In this document: one piece after another, positions 8,901 through 17,498 of the stretch
Position numbering within the stretch: the stretch's first letter is position 1
Layout: each line of letters starts with the position of its first letter
Assembly: GCA_963700865.1 (NCBI GenBank)
Contig: CAVOZC010000016.1
Span: forward strand, 189,964 to 253,963
From: CAVOGJ01 sp963700865
Lineage (GTDB): Bacteria; Planctomycetota; Planctomycetia; Pirellulales; Pirellulaceae
DNA: 64,000 nt
Direction of reading: 5' to 3'
Translations under genes and position numbers: made by a program
The notes under the pieces: model-generated
Seen by the model: the letters and a program-made list of their open reading frames with translations, nothing else
Databases searched by the model: none
Told to the model about the DNA's origin: nothing

Positions 8901-9536
8901 TTACTTACGCTTGCGGAACTGCATCAGCAGCCCCAAGCCGCCGATTCCGAGCAGGGCAATCGAGTTGGGCTCGGGAACCAGCTTGCCCACCATCCACTGT
9001 CCGTACTTGTTGATCGCCAGGGCTTCGTAGCCGAGTGTCAGTGTGGATACCGGGCTGGTGAGCGTTTCGCCGAAGGAAGCTCCCGTGGGCGTAATGCGGA
9101 AAGCGGTACCCATGATGGTGATCCCGCTTCCATTCGGAGTCACGATGGGCGCGGCCCCGGAAGTATTCATGTAAGTTTCGGTGCCTGCCGTATAAATACT
9201 CTGCTTCTCATTGGCATCGACGGTCTTCGAGGCGATGACCAGTTTCACCGGCTCGCTGAAGTTGAATCTGAGCGAGTTGGAACCGGGCACGGCGTGAAAC
9301 GTCGTGATCGTGACGCCAGCGATGCCGATTTGCGTCGGTGCGTCGAATTCGCCGATGGACGTTACGGTGACATCAAGGTCACCGCAGATATTCTCGAAAG
9401 TTTGGCCGCCGTTGGAAATCAGATTGTGATCCCAGCCGGTGAAGTCGAAGTATTCCACAGGGCTGAAGCCCGCGAAAGCATTGAAGGACAGGCAGAAAAC
9501 AAACAGGACGGAAGCTGTAATTTGATTAGTACGCAT
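8901..9536 (-). CDS. PEP-CTERM sorting-signal protein
   Basis: This is an exported protein of about 211 residues. The N-terminal signal peptide (ASVLFVFCLSFNAFAG) is followed by a beta-rich, Gly/Thr/Val-rich ectodomain. The C-terminal tail is the exosortase recognition signal: VPEPNS, then the hydrophobic IALLGIGGLGLLMQF and RKRK. The start at 9536 is preferred over 9551 because GGAG lies 10 bases before it. Exosortase cleaves such tails, and the proteins are usually tied to exopolysaccharide, matching the glycan locus that follows. No exosortase gene is in this window. Confidence 0.92.
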   Translation of the reverse strand: MRTNQITASVLFVFCLSFNAFAGFSPVEYFDFTGWDHNLISNGGQTFENICGDLDVTVTSIGEFDAPTQIGIAGVTITTFHAVPGSNSLRFNFSEPVKLVIASKTVDANEKQSIYTAGTETYMNTSGAAPIVTPNGSGITIMGTAFRITPTGASFGETLTSPVSTLTLGYEALAINKYGQWMVGKLVPEPNSIALLGIGGLGLLMQFRKRK

Positions 9537-9661
9537 ATTGGTAGACTCCAATGGTGTATTGCTTTGTTGGTCGACAAAAAGTGATTTACAAAAAGTGAAA
9601 CAAGTTTGGTTCCGAAGAACCTGCGCTCATTAAACATCCTCTTGAACGAGACAATTTCCCT

Positions 9662-9678
9662 GTTGACACGTTGTCAAC
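9662..9678. promoter_or_regulatory. 17-bp palindrome, candidate operator
   Basis: GTTGACA-CGT-TGTCAAC is a perfect inverted repeat with 7-base arms. It lies about 125 bases upstream of the PEP-CTERM start. The form is typical of a dimeric repressor or activator site; the regulator is unknown. Confidence 0.45.
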
Positions 9679-9879
9679 AACTCAAGAAACCACGTAGTCT
9701 CATTAATCACCTCTTACGATGCCTACAAAGCTGACCAAAACGAGTTACCGATTGCGTTTGGTGTCAGCATCCATCCTGTGAACAGGGCCAATAAAAAATG
9801 GCCTGCGGCGACAGCAGCCCCCACTCGCGGCTGGATCACCACGCATCAAACGCGGTTGCCATACGCAGGGTGGACTGTC

Positions 9880-10070
9880 AGTTGCCGAAGGCCACGAGCT
9901 CTCGATGTGTTGGGGTTGTGGTAAATATTCGCGTCGTCTGCAGCGGCTTCGCCGGGCGGCGAAGCCGAGTCATTTCTCACGGCTAGCGCAAAAAATGACC
10001 CTTCGCAAATAGACGAACCGATCCCGCTGGGAAAAGGTTGCTGTCTAGTTGCGAAGGGCCACGAGCTCTT
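9880..10070. repeat. Imperfect 24-base direct repeats with a hairpin between them
   Basis: The segment around 9880-9903 recurs at 10047-10070, sharing CCACGAGCTCT and a preceding GTTGC-GAAGG that differs by small gaps. Between them a 10-bp perfect stem (9944-9953 with 9958-9967, loop GGGC) forms a strong hairpin without a T run. No convincing gene was found in the 750 bases between the PEP-CTERM gene and the nucleotidyltransferase. A second short hairpin lies at 9786-9803. Confidence 0.5.
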
Positions 10071-10282
10071 TCAAATGAGTTACTGAACAACCGCATTATG
10101 AGGCCAATCACCAGCAAGTCAACCCCCTCGGGTCATTTTCTCTGAAATTCTTTTCGCCAGGCCGCGTGGGCAGGGCTCCCGATCACTCGGCCCCCGCCCT
10201 CGGGCAAACCGGGGCGGCCAGGGCGACCCGGGCAGAATGAGGGGCGATTCGCTGCAAGTTATTTCAACGAAATAGGTTACGG

Positions 10283-11431
10283 CTACGTGTGATGGCGACG
10301 AAGAGCCAGGTCCCACCAGCGGCGGCTGTAATGCCAGGGGAGCGACCAGACCGACTCGCCCGGCCGCAACAGCCGCTGCGGGGCCGGAGCAATCCCTTGC
10401 CAGAGATCGACCGGGCCATCAAAAAGCAGGCACACGAAAGCCAGGTACCGCCAGCGATGAAACTTGCGGACGTTCGGATCGAAAATGCCCGCCTGGCGGA
10501 TCCAGCGGGTGAGCAAGGAACGCTTCCACGCGGGCGGCCGCAGCGAAGACAGCACGTCCGCCGGGATGGGAGTGTGGAGCAGATCGGCAGCCAATTGCAG
10601 CGAAAAATAGACGGCGGTCTTCAGTCGCGTACCGTGGGTCAGCGCCAAAAACGAATTCCAGTCGATTTGTTGAGCCGTCACGATTCGATCGACATCGGTA
10701 TGCAGACGAAAGCCGGGAGCCCGGACATAGGAATGTTTGGCCGTGTGCAAGGCGACTTGAAGTAGATTGTCTTCTGGCTGGAGCAGACGCACGGATGAGT
10801 CAGCGATGGGGAGCGAACGCAGCATGAGCCATTCACTGCACGGTTCCTGATCCTCCTGGATCCACCGACCGGCGACGGGCCGCCACTGTAGTTCCAGCCA
10901 CAACGTCTCGCCATTGGGCAGCCGCTTCCGATACTCGGCGCCTCCCTGGGCGAACGCCGCATCGAGACTGTGTTCCTCGAGTTCACTGCGAAACTGAAAG
11001 ACATAGTCGTCCTGCACAAGTGCCTCGTGCGCCCGCACGAAATCCGACTTGCGCACCAGCAGGTCGAGGTCTCCCATCGGATTGCAACCTCGACACGCGT
11101 GCAGCGCTCGAGCAATCCCCGCGTTTTTGAGTGCGACCACGGGGATTTCAAGCTGGCTGAGTCGATCGCCGACGCGATCGAGTTCAGTCAGCATGGCGTC
11201 GAGTCGCATCCGAGTTGCGTCATGTGCCGCTCGAAACGTCGCCGGGGCTTCGTCACCCAAGGCGTGGGCCACATGGGGTGCGATTTCATTCTTGTTGGCC
11301 AGCTCGAAAGCTGTCGACTCGCCGACCGCCTCCAACAGCGAGTGAGCCGCGTCGCGTGCCCGTACCGGATCGCTGGCTTGCACACAGTCGCACAGCCATC
11401 GCTCGTGCTGGGTTAGTTGCCACGGATTCAT
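10283..11431 (-). CDS. Nucleotidyltransferase family protein (NTP_transf_5)
   Basis: The 382-residue protein has a predicted nucleotidyltransferase fold: VVALKNAGIARALHAC followed by the catalytic-type pattern NPMGDLDLLVRKSDF. The rest is helical (LLQVALHTAKHSYVR, RWRYLAFVCLLFDGP). Such proteins are frequent in exopolysaccharide and PEP-CTERM/exosortase loci; the transferred group is unknown. ATG codons at 11434 and 11431 are both possible. It lies 11 bases after the glycosyltransferase gene on the same strand. Confidence 0.8.
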   Translation of the reverse strand: MNPWQLTQHERWLCDCVQASDPVRARDAAHSLLEAVGESTAFELANKNEIAPHVAHALGDEAPATFRAAHDATRMRLDAMLTELDRVGDRLSQLEIPVVALKNAGIARALHACRGCNPMGDLDLLVRKSDFVRAHEALVQDDYVFQFRSELEEHSLDAAFAQGGAEYRKRLPNGETLWLELQWRPVAGRWIQEDQEPCSEWLMLRSLPIADSSVRLLQPEDNLLQVALHTAKHSYVRAPGFRLHTDVDRIVTAQQIDWNSFLALTHGTRLKTAVYFSLQLAADLLHTPIPADVLSSLRPPAWKRSLLTRWIRQAGIFDPNVRKFHRWRYLAFVCLLFDGPVDLWQGIAPAPQRLLRPGESVWSLPWHYSRRWWDLALRRHHT

Positions 11432-11442
11432 CATTTGTCGTC

Positions 11443-12616
11443 TCACACGACTGCCGGCTGCCGTCGCGATGCGACGACTTGGGCGTAAATGTCCATCAAT
11501 TGTCCGGTAGTGCGGTTCAGATCCAGGTGGCGACGGGCAAACGCCTGGCCGCAATATCCCCAGGCCGCCGCCTGGTCGGGATGCTCAAAAATGTCGCGGA
11601 TGGCGCGGGCGAATGCCGCCGCTCCGAGTTCGGGGTTCACGACGATGCCACCACCGCTCTTTTCCACCAGTTCCGTGAGTCCTCCACGGCGGCTGACGAT
11701 CGGGGGCACGCCGGCGGCCAGTGACTGGGCGGCTACCAGTCCAAAGGATTCGGGTACCAGCGAAGGCACAATGGTGCAGGTGGCGCGCGATCAGGTCACG
11801 TGCGGCGTCGGACGAAATGTGACCGAGTAGCTCGACGTTGGGCCGGCTGCCGATGTCCGCCGTCAGCCTGGGGAGGTCGGGACCGCTTCCGGCCACCTTG
11901 AAGCAAATTTCGGGCAACAGCGCTGGCAACTCGCGAAGCAGCGGCGTGCCTTTCGCCACGTCCAACCGTCCCGCGAAGGCGACATAGGGTTGGGCCGGCT
12001 GTCGTGGCGTAATCGGGACGCCGTTGTACTTGACCGTCAGCTTGTCCGCGGGAAATCCTCCCCGCAGGTGAACGTCTCGCACAAACTCAGACACGGGCAG
12101 GAAGCGGTCGACCCAACGAAACAGGCGGCCGGTGTCGACTTGGAGTCGATTATTCAGCGTCAGCGCCGAGCTGGCCAGCAGCGAGCCACGGGCACAGCGT
12201 CGCAGGATACCGTTGCGGCCGCCATGGCCCACGCAAGCATCGCAGGGAGCCTGTTGGTAGAAGAGTCCGCCTTCCACGCACAGCCAGCGGTAATTGTGCA
12301 GTGTCTGTACGACGGGGACGTTCGCCGCGTGGCAAGCCGCCAGAACGGAAACCGTCAGGTCGGGCAGAACGGCATGCGCGTGGACGATATCGGGAGCAAA
12401 TTCGGCCAACAATCGCCGCACGGTGTGCTCGGTCCGACGAGAAAAGAAGACATTTGCTCGCTCCAGGTTCGCCAACCGTCCGGTGGGTGGTACCGCGCGA
12501 AACGTGCGAACGACGACGCCACGGTCTCGCAGCGCCCTGGCTTCCATGTCGAAAACGACCGTCTCGCCGGACGGCAGATGGGGTGACCCGGAATTGTGAA
12601 TCGACAGGACGCGCAT
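11443..12616 (-). CDS. Glycosyltransferase family 4 (one frame break)
   Basis: This is a GT4-type sugar transferase of about 390 residues. The first frame gives the acceptor-binding half (MRVLSIHNSGSPHLPSGE, VHAHAVLPDLTVSVLAACH, VVQTLHNYRWLCVEGG) and the start of the donor half (YVAFAGRLDVAKGTPLL, VAGSGPDLPRL). The frame is lost near 11783-11792. The other frame continues with the canonical ending TIVPSLVPESFGLVAAQSLAAG. The break lies in a GCGCGC stretch; a 1- or 2-base indel restores ARATCTIVPSLVPE. It is probably a sequence error rather than a dead gene. It is part of the leftward glycan operon. Confidence 0.85.
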
Positions 12617-12644
12617 GCGTGGGAACTTTGAATTCGAGAAGCGA

Positions 12645-13956
12645 TTAGTTGGCGTGGATCAGCTCTTGTTCGACCACCCGCGGTGGTGGCTGGTCGATCT
12701 TTTCGGGCGTCGGTTGGGTTCTGCGTTGCTTGTAGAGTACAAATCGCATGGAAATACACCCAAAGAGGAACAGGATGAGTGAAAAGTCGTATGCGCTGAT
12801 CCCGTTGGTGGTCAGCGATTTCACAAAGCCAAGGCACGTGGCCAAGACTCCCATCTCGCCAATCCGACGGGCTTCCGCATCGGGAAAATGCAGCCCAATC
12901 AGCCACCGCAGAAAGACGTAGAGCGAGTAGAAAATCATCGGGAGGGCGCCGATGACGCCCGCGGCCACCAGCGCTTGGAGCGCGAAATTGTCGACGGCCG
13001 CGTGATCGTGCTGCATGAATCGTCGCACGATGACATAGCCCCAGCCGATGGCCGGTGATTTTTTGATCACTTGTACCGTCTCGCCCCAGCCGGATCGATT
13101 TCCATCCTCTGTCTGCAAGCGGCCCGCACCACGCGCTAACTCCTCCCAGGAGTCGACACGCATGTACTCGCGAATTTCCGGGCTGGATAACAGAATAAGA
13201 AAGAAGCAGGCGGGCACGAGGAGAATGGCGATCTTGCGGCCCCGCGAGATGTTACTCGTCAATGCCGAAAACCCGCCGACGACGAGCAGCCCCAACAACC
13301 CGGTCCGTGACCGAGAGAGGCAAAAAACCGTGAAGAGCGGCACGAGCAGGACGATGCGCCGGAAAGGACATGCGGTGAGTCAATAACATGACGCCAAAAA
13401 TAGCGAAGAGACTCATCACGCAGAGATTGATCGAATTGATATGAGGCCAGGTCGTATCAAGTCGATGACCGAGCAGCACATAATCGCGGAGCGTCTCCCC
13501 CTCGCGAAAGATCTCGCTGATGGACCAGAGGCAGATGACATAACAGCCAATCACCAGCAATTCGAAAATGCGTTCGAGCAAACGACTCGATTCATGATCC
13601 TGCACATGCACCGAGACGGCCGCGGCCCAGAATACGATCACGAATAGCTCCAAACACTTCCACAGTGACCACTCGGGTGCAAGTCCGCTGACGAGCCCAC
13701 TGATGGCGGCGACGGCCGCAAACCAGCTCCAAAAGACGAAGGGAGGCGTGCCGAGCGCCTTCAGCAGCGCCGCGTAGCGGCGTACGGGAACGCCGATCAC
13801 GCAGACGGCCGAAACGAACATCATGGGCAAGACGCGGGCGAACAATAATGTCGTCGACAATCCCGAAGAGGACGCAAAGCGATCATCCACCATCGTGTAG
13901 CTGAACGAGGAAAAGAGCAAAACAAGTGCGGAATACGCCAGCAGGGATTCAGACAT
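12645..13956 (-). CDS. O-antigen ligase/polymerase-like membrane protein (one frame break)
   Basis: This is a polytopic membrane protein of about 437 residues resembling Wzy_C/O-antigen ligase proteins that polymerise or transfer surface glycans. Hydrophobic segments occur throughout, and the family-typical periplasmic segment appears late in the protein (RSGWGETVQVIKKSPAIGWGYV). The frame changes near 13358-13362 at CCGG; dropping one C joins MSFRRIVLLVPLFTVFCLSRSRTG. The start at 13956 overlaps the stop of the upstream glycosyltransferase by 8 bases. The C-terminal tail is Pro-rich. Confidence 0.83.
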
Positions 13957-15228
13957 CGGTTCCTCGTCGATTCGACAATCGATCGTGATCGTTCAGCAAA
14001 AATTCAATGGCGCCGGTCATGGTGTCGACCGCCCGACTGGGCGTGAAACGCTTCGCTCGCTCGCGAGAGACTGCGGACATGTGAGCAAGTTGCCCCCGCC
14101 GCTCGACAAGCCAAGTGAGTTTGTCCGCGATGTCGCGTGGACTCAACGGATCAAAGAGCCGGCCGTTTTCGCCGTCGCACAGGACCTCGCCGTGCGCACC
14201 GTCGTAGCGTGAGTGGAGTAGTGGTAATCCGTGCGCGAGCGCCTCGAAGCCCACGAGCGCACGATAATCATCCAAGGTCGGCATGACGAACGCATCGGCG
14301 GACTCGTAGAAAGCGGCTAACCGTTCGTACGGCTGGCGGCCAAAGAACGTGACGACCTCCGCGAGCTTGTGCGCTGCTACCAACTGTTCCAGTGACTCAC
14401 GTTGTTCGCCGTCGCCGACCAGCCACAACTCAAGTTCGTTTCGCACGGCCATCGGCAACCGGGCGACTCCCTCAATCAGCTGCGCCACACCTTTTCTCGC
14501 GATGAGCTGCCCCACATACATCAGTCGCAGCCTGCCGCGGCGGGGCGGCAGTTCCATGGCGGGCGCTGCCTCCTGTAAGCCGTGGCCGACTCCGGTCGTA
14601 TCTGACACGAGAAACGTGCCCACGCGAATCTTCTCCGCGGGGACGTGCAGCAAGGTCTCGAGATAAGCGCGCCTTGCGCATTACTGGTCAGAAACAGATC
14701 GATGCCGCGGCAGGCGAAACGGCGGAGGGCCACAATCGGCCAACGGGGGCGGCGCGTCGCACCTTGATACGGATCTCCCTCGATAAGAGCCAGGATACGC
14801 GTCCGAGGCAGCCACGGGCGGAACATGGCCAGATAAACGGCAAGCCCCAGCAGTTCCTGCACGATAATCACCTCGGGTTGCAGGCGGCGAATCCGCCCCA
14901 AGATCGTGGGGGTCGGAATCACGAACTGACGGTGGTACGAGTTCTTTCGTTTGCCGAGGGGCAAGTGCCACGCCCCCGCGAATTCGATCTTTCGATCGGT
15001 GCCCGGAACCGGCTTCGAGGGAGGAAACGCACTCCAGAATTGACTGGCAGGAAAGCGATCAATCAGTGGTGGCAACAGGCGGTTCCAGTAAAGCAGACTC
15101 TCCGGCGTGCCGACGCAATTGAAAAGCCAGAGGATACGGGGCTGCCCTCCGCTGGCGCCTGTCGCCCCGTCGGCGGGTCCGGTCGCCGGCTCAAGGGAAA
15201 CGCAGGGATGTATGGTCGAGGCGTGCAT
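13949..15228 (-). CDS. Glycosyltransferase family 4 (one frame break)
   Basis: This is the second GT4-type enzyme of the locus, about 426 residues. The N-terminal half (PRILWLFNCVGTPESLLYWNRL, PEVIIVQELLGLAVYLAMFRPW) ends in SNAQGA. The frame then changes near 14665-14673 in GGCGCGCTT and continues as AYLETLLHVPAEKIRVGTF. The donor half (LRLMYVGQLIARKGVAQLIEG, LWLVGDGEQRESLE, DAFVMPTLDDYRALVGFEALAHG) follows. The acidic EX7E region is recognisable but atypical (DDYRALVGFEAL). It is divergent from the flippase gene. Confidence 0.83.
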
Positions 15229-15296
15229 GGCAGGGGAGAGTTTGTCTGGTTCTCGAGGGCGGCTTCCGCTAGGCTCACCAGCCAGGCATTCGCGGA

Positions 15297-16784
15297 ATGT
15301 TGATGGGAGCTTTTTCCTTGCGGCACAGAACGACCAGCTTTGCGACGGCCAGCCGAGGTTTCGGATGGTCCTTGATGGCCAGCCTGCTTGTCATGCTCGC
15401 CTCTCTTGTGGCTCAGTTCTTTCTGGGACGCTTACTTTCGATTCGTGACTTTGGCGTGTACGCCATCGCCATCAGTTGTGCCAATATGGTGATAGTGTTT
15501 CGCGATGGAGGCGTGGCCCATTGGCTGGGCCGCATGACGGCCGATGAATTCCAGCGCGTGCGGGGTAACGCGATGTGCCTTGCGTTCACCAGTTCCCTGC
15601 TGGTCGGCGCACTGCTCGCCACGGTGGCTTACCCCATTGGCTGGTTGTATGGCGAACCGCAGGTGAGTCTGGTATTGCTGGTCCTGGCGGCTTCCTTTCC
15701 TTTGGGCGCTTATGCCATCGTTGGCCAGGCACGGTTGCAGGTCGAATTGCGCTTTGAGACCATGGCCACCATCAAGCTGGTGTCGGGCTATCTCCGCTAC
15801 GGGCTCACCGTGCTGCTTGCCGCCCGTGGCTGGGGCCCGCTCAGCTTTGCGTGGCCAGTCCTGTTCGTGGCCGCGTTCGAACTGGTGCTGTTCGCCTGGT
15901 GGACGCGACTGCCGGTGCGCGGTACCGATTTTTCCTGGTCGGCGGCTGGTGACGTGTTCAAGCAAAGCAAGTGGTCCCTCTCAGGTTCTTTCTCGGCCGC
16001 CCTGCTGCGGCAGTGCGACTATGCCGTGTTGGGGCTTTTGGTTCCGACGTCGGTCGTCGGCGCTTATTACTTCGCGTTTCAACTAGCCATTCAGCCGGTA
16101 CAACTGATCGGTGAGAGTCTCCGCAAGGTGGTCCTGCCGCTGTTTGCCCGCGTCGCTGGTGACGCGGAGCGCGAACAGCGGAGCCTGACGTATGCTGGCA
16201 CGCTTCTCGGTATCGTGGCGGCTCCCCTGATGATGCTGCTCGTGGTCACAGGCGGTCCGCTCCTGGAACTGCTTTGGGGCGGAAAGTGGGCCGTATCGGC
16301 CGTGCCGCTCCAACTATTAGCATTCGCCATGCCAATCCATCTGGTATCGGTTTTCTGCGAATCTCTCGCACAATCTCGCGGCCAGTTTCGGCTTTGGACG
16401 GTTGCCGTGTTGCTCAGGGGCATCGGCCTGGGTATTGCCGCAACACTGGCGGCCGCGATTGCCGGTTTTGCGGATATTAACGTCCTGACGCTGTTGCTCG
16501 CTTTTTACCTCGCCGTCAGCGGCCTGATCGAAGCGATGCTCCTGATGCGCTGGCTGGCACTTCCGCTGGCAGCCATCTGGAATTCGGCGGCCGTGCCGAT
16601 TGTCGCCGCCGGCACGACAGCGATCCTGACGCTCGCCCTGCTGCAGCGTCTTTCGCTCGAGTCGGCCATGCATCAACTACTGACGGGCGGTGGGGTGTTC
16701 ATCGGCACCCTGGCAATCGTGCTGGTATTGGTATCCCGCCACGGATTGTCATTGCTGGCGAAGATGTCGCGGATGAGTGTCTAA
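15297..16784 (+). CDS. Polysaccharide flippase (Wzx/MATE-like)
   Basis: The 495-residue protein has about 12-14 hydrophobic segments and the family-typical start (FGWSLMASLLVMLASLVAQFFLGRLLSIRDFGVYA). It should move lipid-linked saccharides across the inner membrane for the glycan made by the adjacent leftward genes. ATG at 15297 and 15303 are both possible; neither has a strong ribosome site. Its TAA stop lies inside GTCTAAC (16779-16785), which opens the unusual intergenic region that follows. Confidence 0.9.
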   Translation: MLMGAFSLRHRTTSFATASRGFGWSLMASLLVMLASLVAQFFLGRLLSIRDFGVYAIAISCANMVIVFRDGGVAHWLGRMTADEFQRVRGNAMCLAFTSSLLVGALLATVAYPIGWLYGEPQVSLVLLVLAASFPLGAYAIVGQARLQVELRFETMATIKLVSGYLRYGLTVLLAARGWGPLSFAWPVLFVAAFELVLFAWWTRLPVRGTDFSWSAAGDVFKQSKWSLSGSFSAALLRQCDYAVLGLLVPTSVVGAYYFAFQLAIQPVQLIGESLRKVVLPLFARVAGDAEREQRSLTYAGTLLGIVAAPLMMLLVVTGGPLLELLWGGKWAVSAVPLQLLAFAMPIHLVSVFCESLAQSRGQFRLWTVAVLLRGIGLGIAATLAAAIAGFADINVLTLLLAFYLAVSGLIEAMLLMRWLALPLAAIWNSAAVPIVAAGTTAILTLALLQRLSLESAMHQLLTGGGVFIGTLAIVLVLVSRHGLSLLAKMSRMSV

Positions 16785-16785
16785 C

Positions 16786-17103
16786 CTGTTCAAGCGGGCC
16801 GTCGGTGGTTCCGACCCGCCGACCGTTGCTACCCGCCAGCGACTTTTTCTCCGCTCCGTCGGGACGGAACGACTACGGTCGGTCCAAAAAAACGAGCCCG
16901 CTTGCTGAACCCTTCGCCGGCCGGGAGCGTAGGTTCATGAGATAGGGTGCGGTTGTCTGACGGAGTGTTTTCGTTCGTCGGACCGACTGGCTGCCAACGG
17001 GATACAGCGGCTCGGTGCCTAACGGGCGTTGGCTTGGATCAAGCCGACCACTGCGGAGCAGCGGTCGGGCCGACGACGACTTGCGAAACCTGGAGGTGGA
17101 GCG
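16786..17103 (+). other. Structured leader/intergenic element
   Basis: About 320 bases without a gene but with strong folding potential. An outer inverted repeat pairs 16788-16799 with 16896-16910 (3-base bulge). Two stacked hairpins follow, at 17031-17045 (6-bp stem, loop GAT) and 17045-17067 (5 + 4 bp, one mismatch, loop GGA). The element ends with GGAGG at 17092-17096, seven bases before the DUF4096 start. It may be a regulatory 5' leader, an IS end, or a small RNA. No known riboswitch class was recognised. Confidence 0.4.
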
Positions 17104-17424
17104 ATGCGGACGAATCGAGCGAATGGCACGGCGGACCCGGGTTTGAGAGAAGCCGAGTGGAACCGGATCGACTACCTGTTCTTCGACCCGCCGCCAGGTC
17201 CTTTTGGCGGTCGGCCACGGGCATCGTCACGGGCGTGTTTCGAGGCGGTCTGGTGGGTGCGTGCGCGGGAGGGGAAGTGGGAAGAACTGCCCCGGCAATA
17301 TCCATCCGTTTCGACCTGCCTGCGACGATTTCGCGAATGGCAGTCGAGTGGCATTTGGCGGGTCGCGGCGTCTCGCCTGGCTCGGTCCGACGACGGTCGC
17401 CAGCGGTGGGGGCCAGCCCGATGA
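17104..17424 (+). CDS. Stand-alone DUF4096 domain (IS5-type transposase N-terminus)
   Basis: This 106-residue protein matches the N-terminal DUF4096 domain of IS5-like transposases: WNRIDYLFFDPPPG, GRPRASSRACFEAVWWV, WEELPRQYPSVSTCLRRFREW and SSGIW. The catalytic DDE part is absent, because only 74 bases separate its stop from the next gene. The strong GGAGG ribosome site argues that it is translated. It is either an IS remnant or a domesticated DNA-binding protein. It converges on the AMMECR1-MEMO gene. Confidence 0.75.
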   Translation: MRTNRANGTADPGLREAEWNRIDYLFFDPPPGPFGGRPRASSRACFEAVWWVRAREGKWEELPRQYPSVSTCLRRFREWQSSGIWRVAASRLARSDDGRQRWGPAR

Positions 17425-17498
17425 TGGCGGCCAGCCTTGATGTCGGATGCCGCCGCCGCGGAATGGACTTCGGTCCGCCAAAAGCCAAGGCCAGCATC

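Noticed and set aside
9786..9803. Rho-independent terminator
   Set aside because: The five-base stem GGCCA/TGGCC around an A-rich loop is too weak and has no following T run; no gene ends just before it.
11443..15228. Three dead glycan genes (true pseudogenes)
   Set aside because: Each has one small indel with motifs intact on both sides, and the same pattern recurs in essential-looking genes elsewhere. Sequence error is the better explanation.
8901..16784. A complete exosortase/PEP-CTERM locus
   Set aside because: The target protein and glycan genes are present, but no exosortase (EpsH-like) gene or PrsK/PrsR pair was found. The response regulator at 6260 is NarL-type and not obviously linked.
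16779..16910. A lone attC-like site after the flippase gene
   Set aside because: GTCTAAC at 16779 followed by TTCAAGCGGGC looks like the left end of an attC, and the inverted repeat at 16896-16910 is suggestive. No GTTRRRY right end was found at a suitable place.
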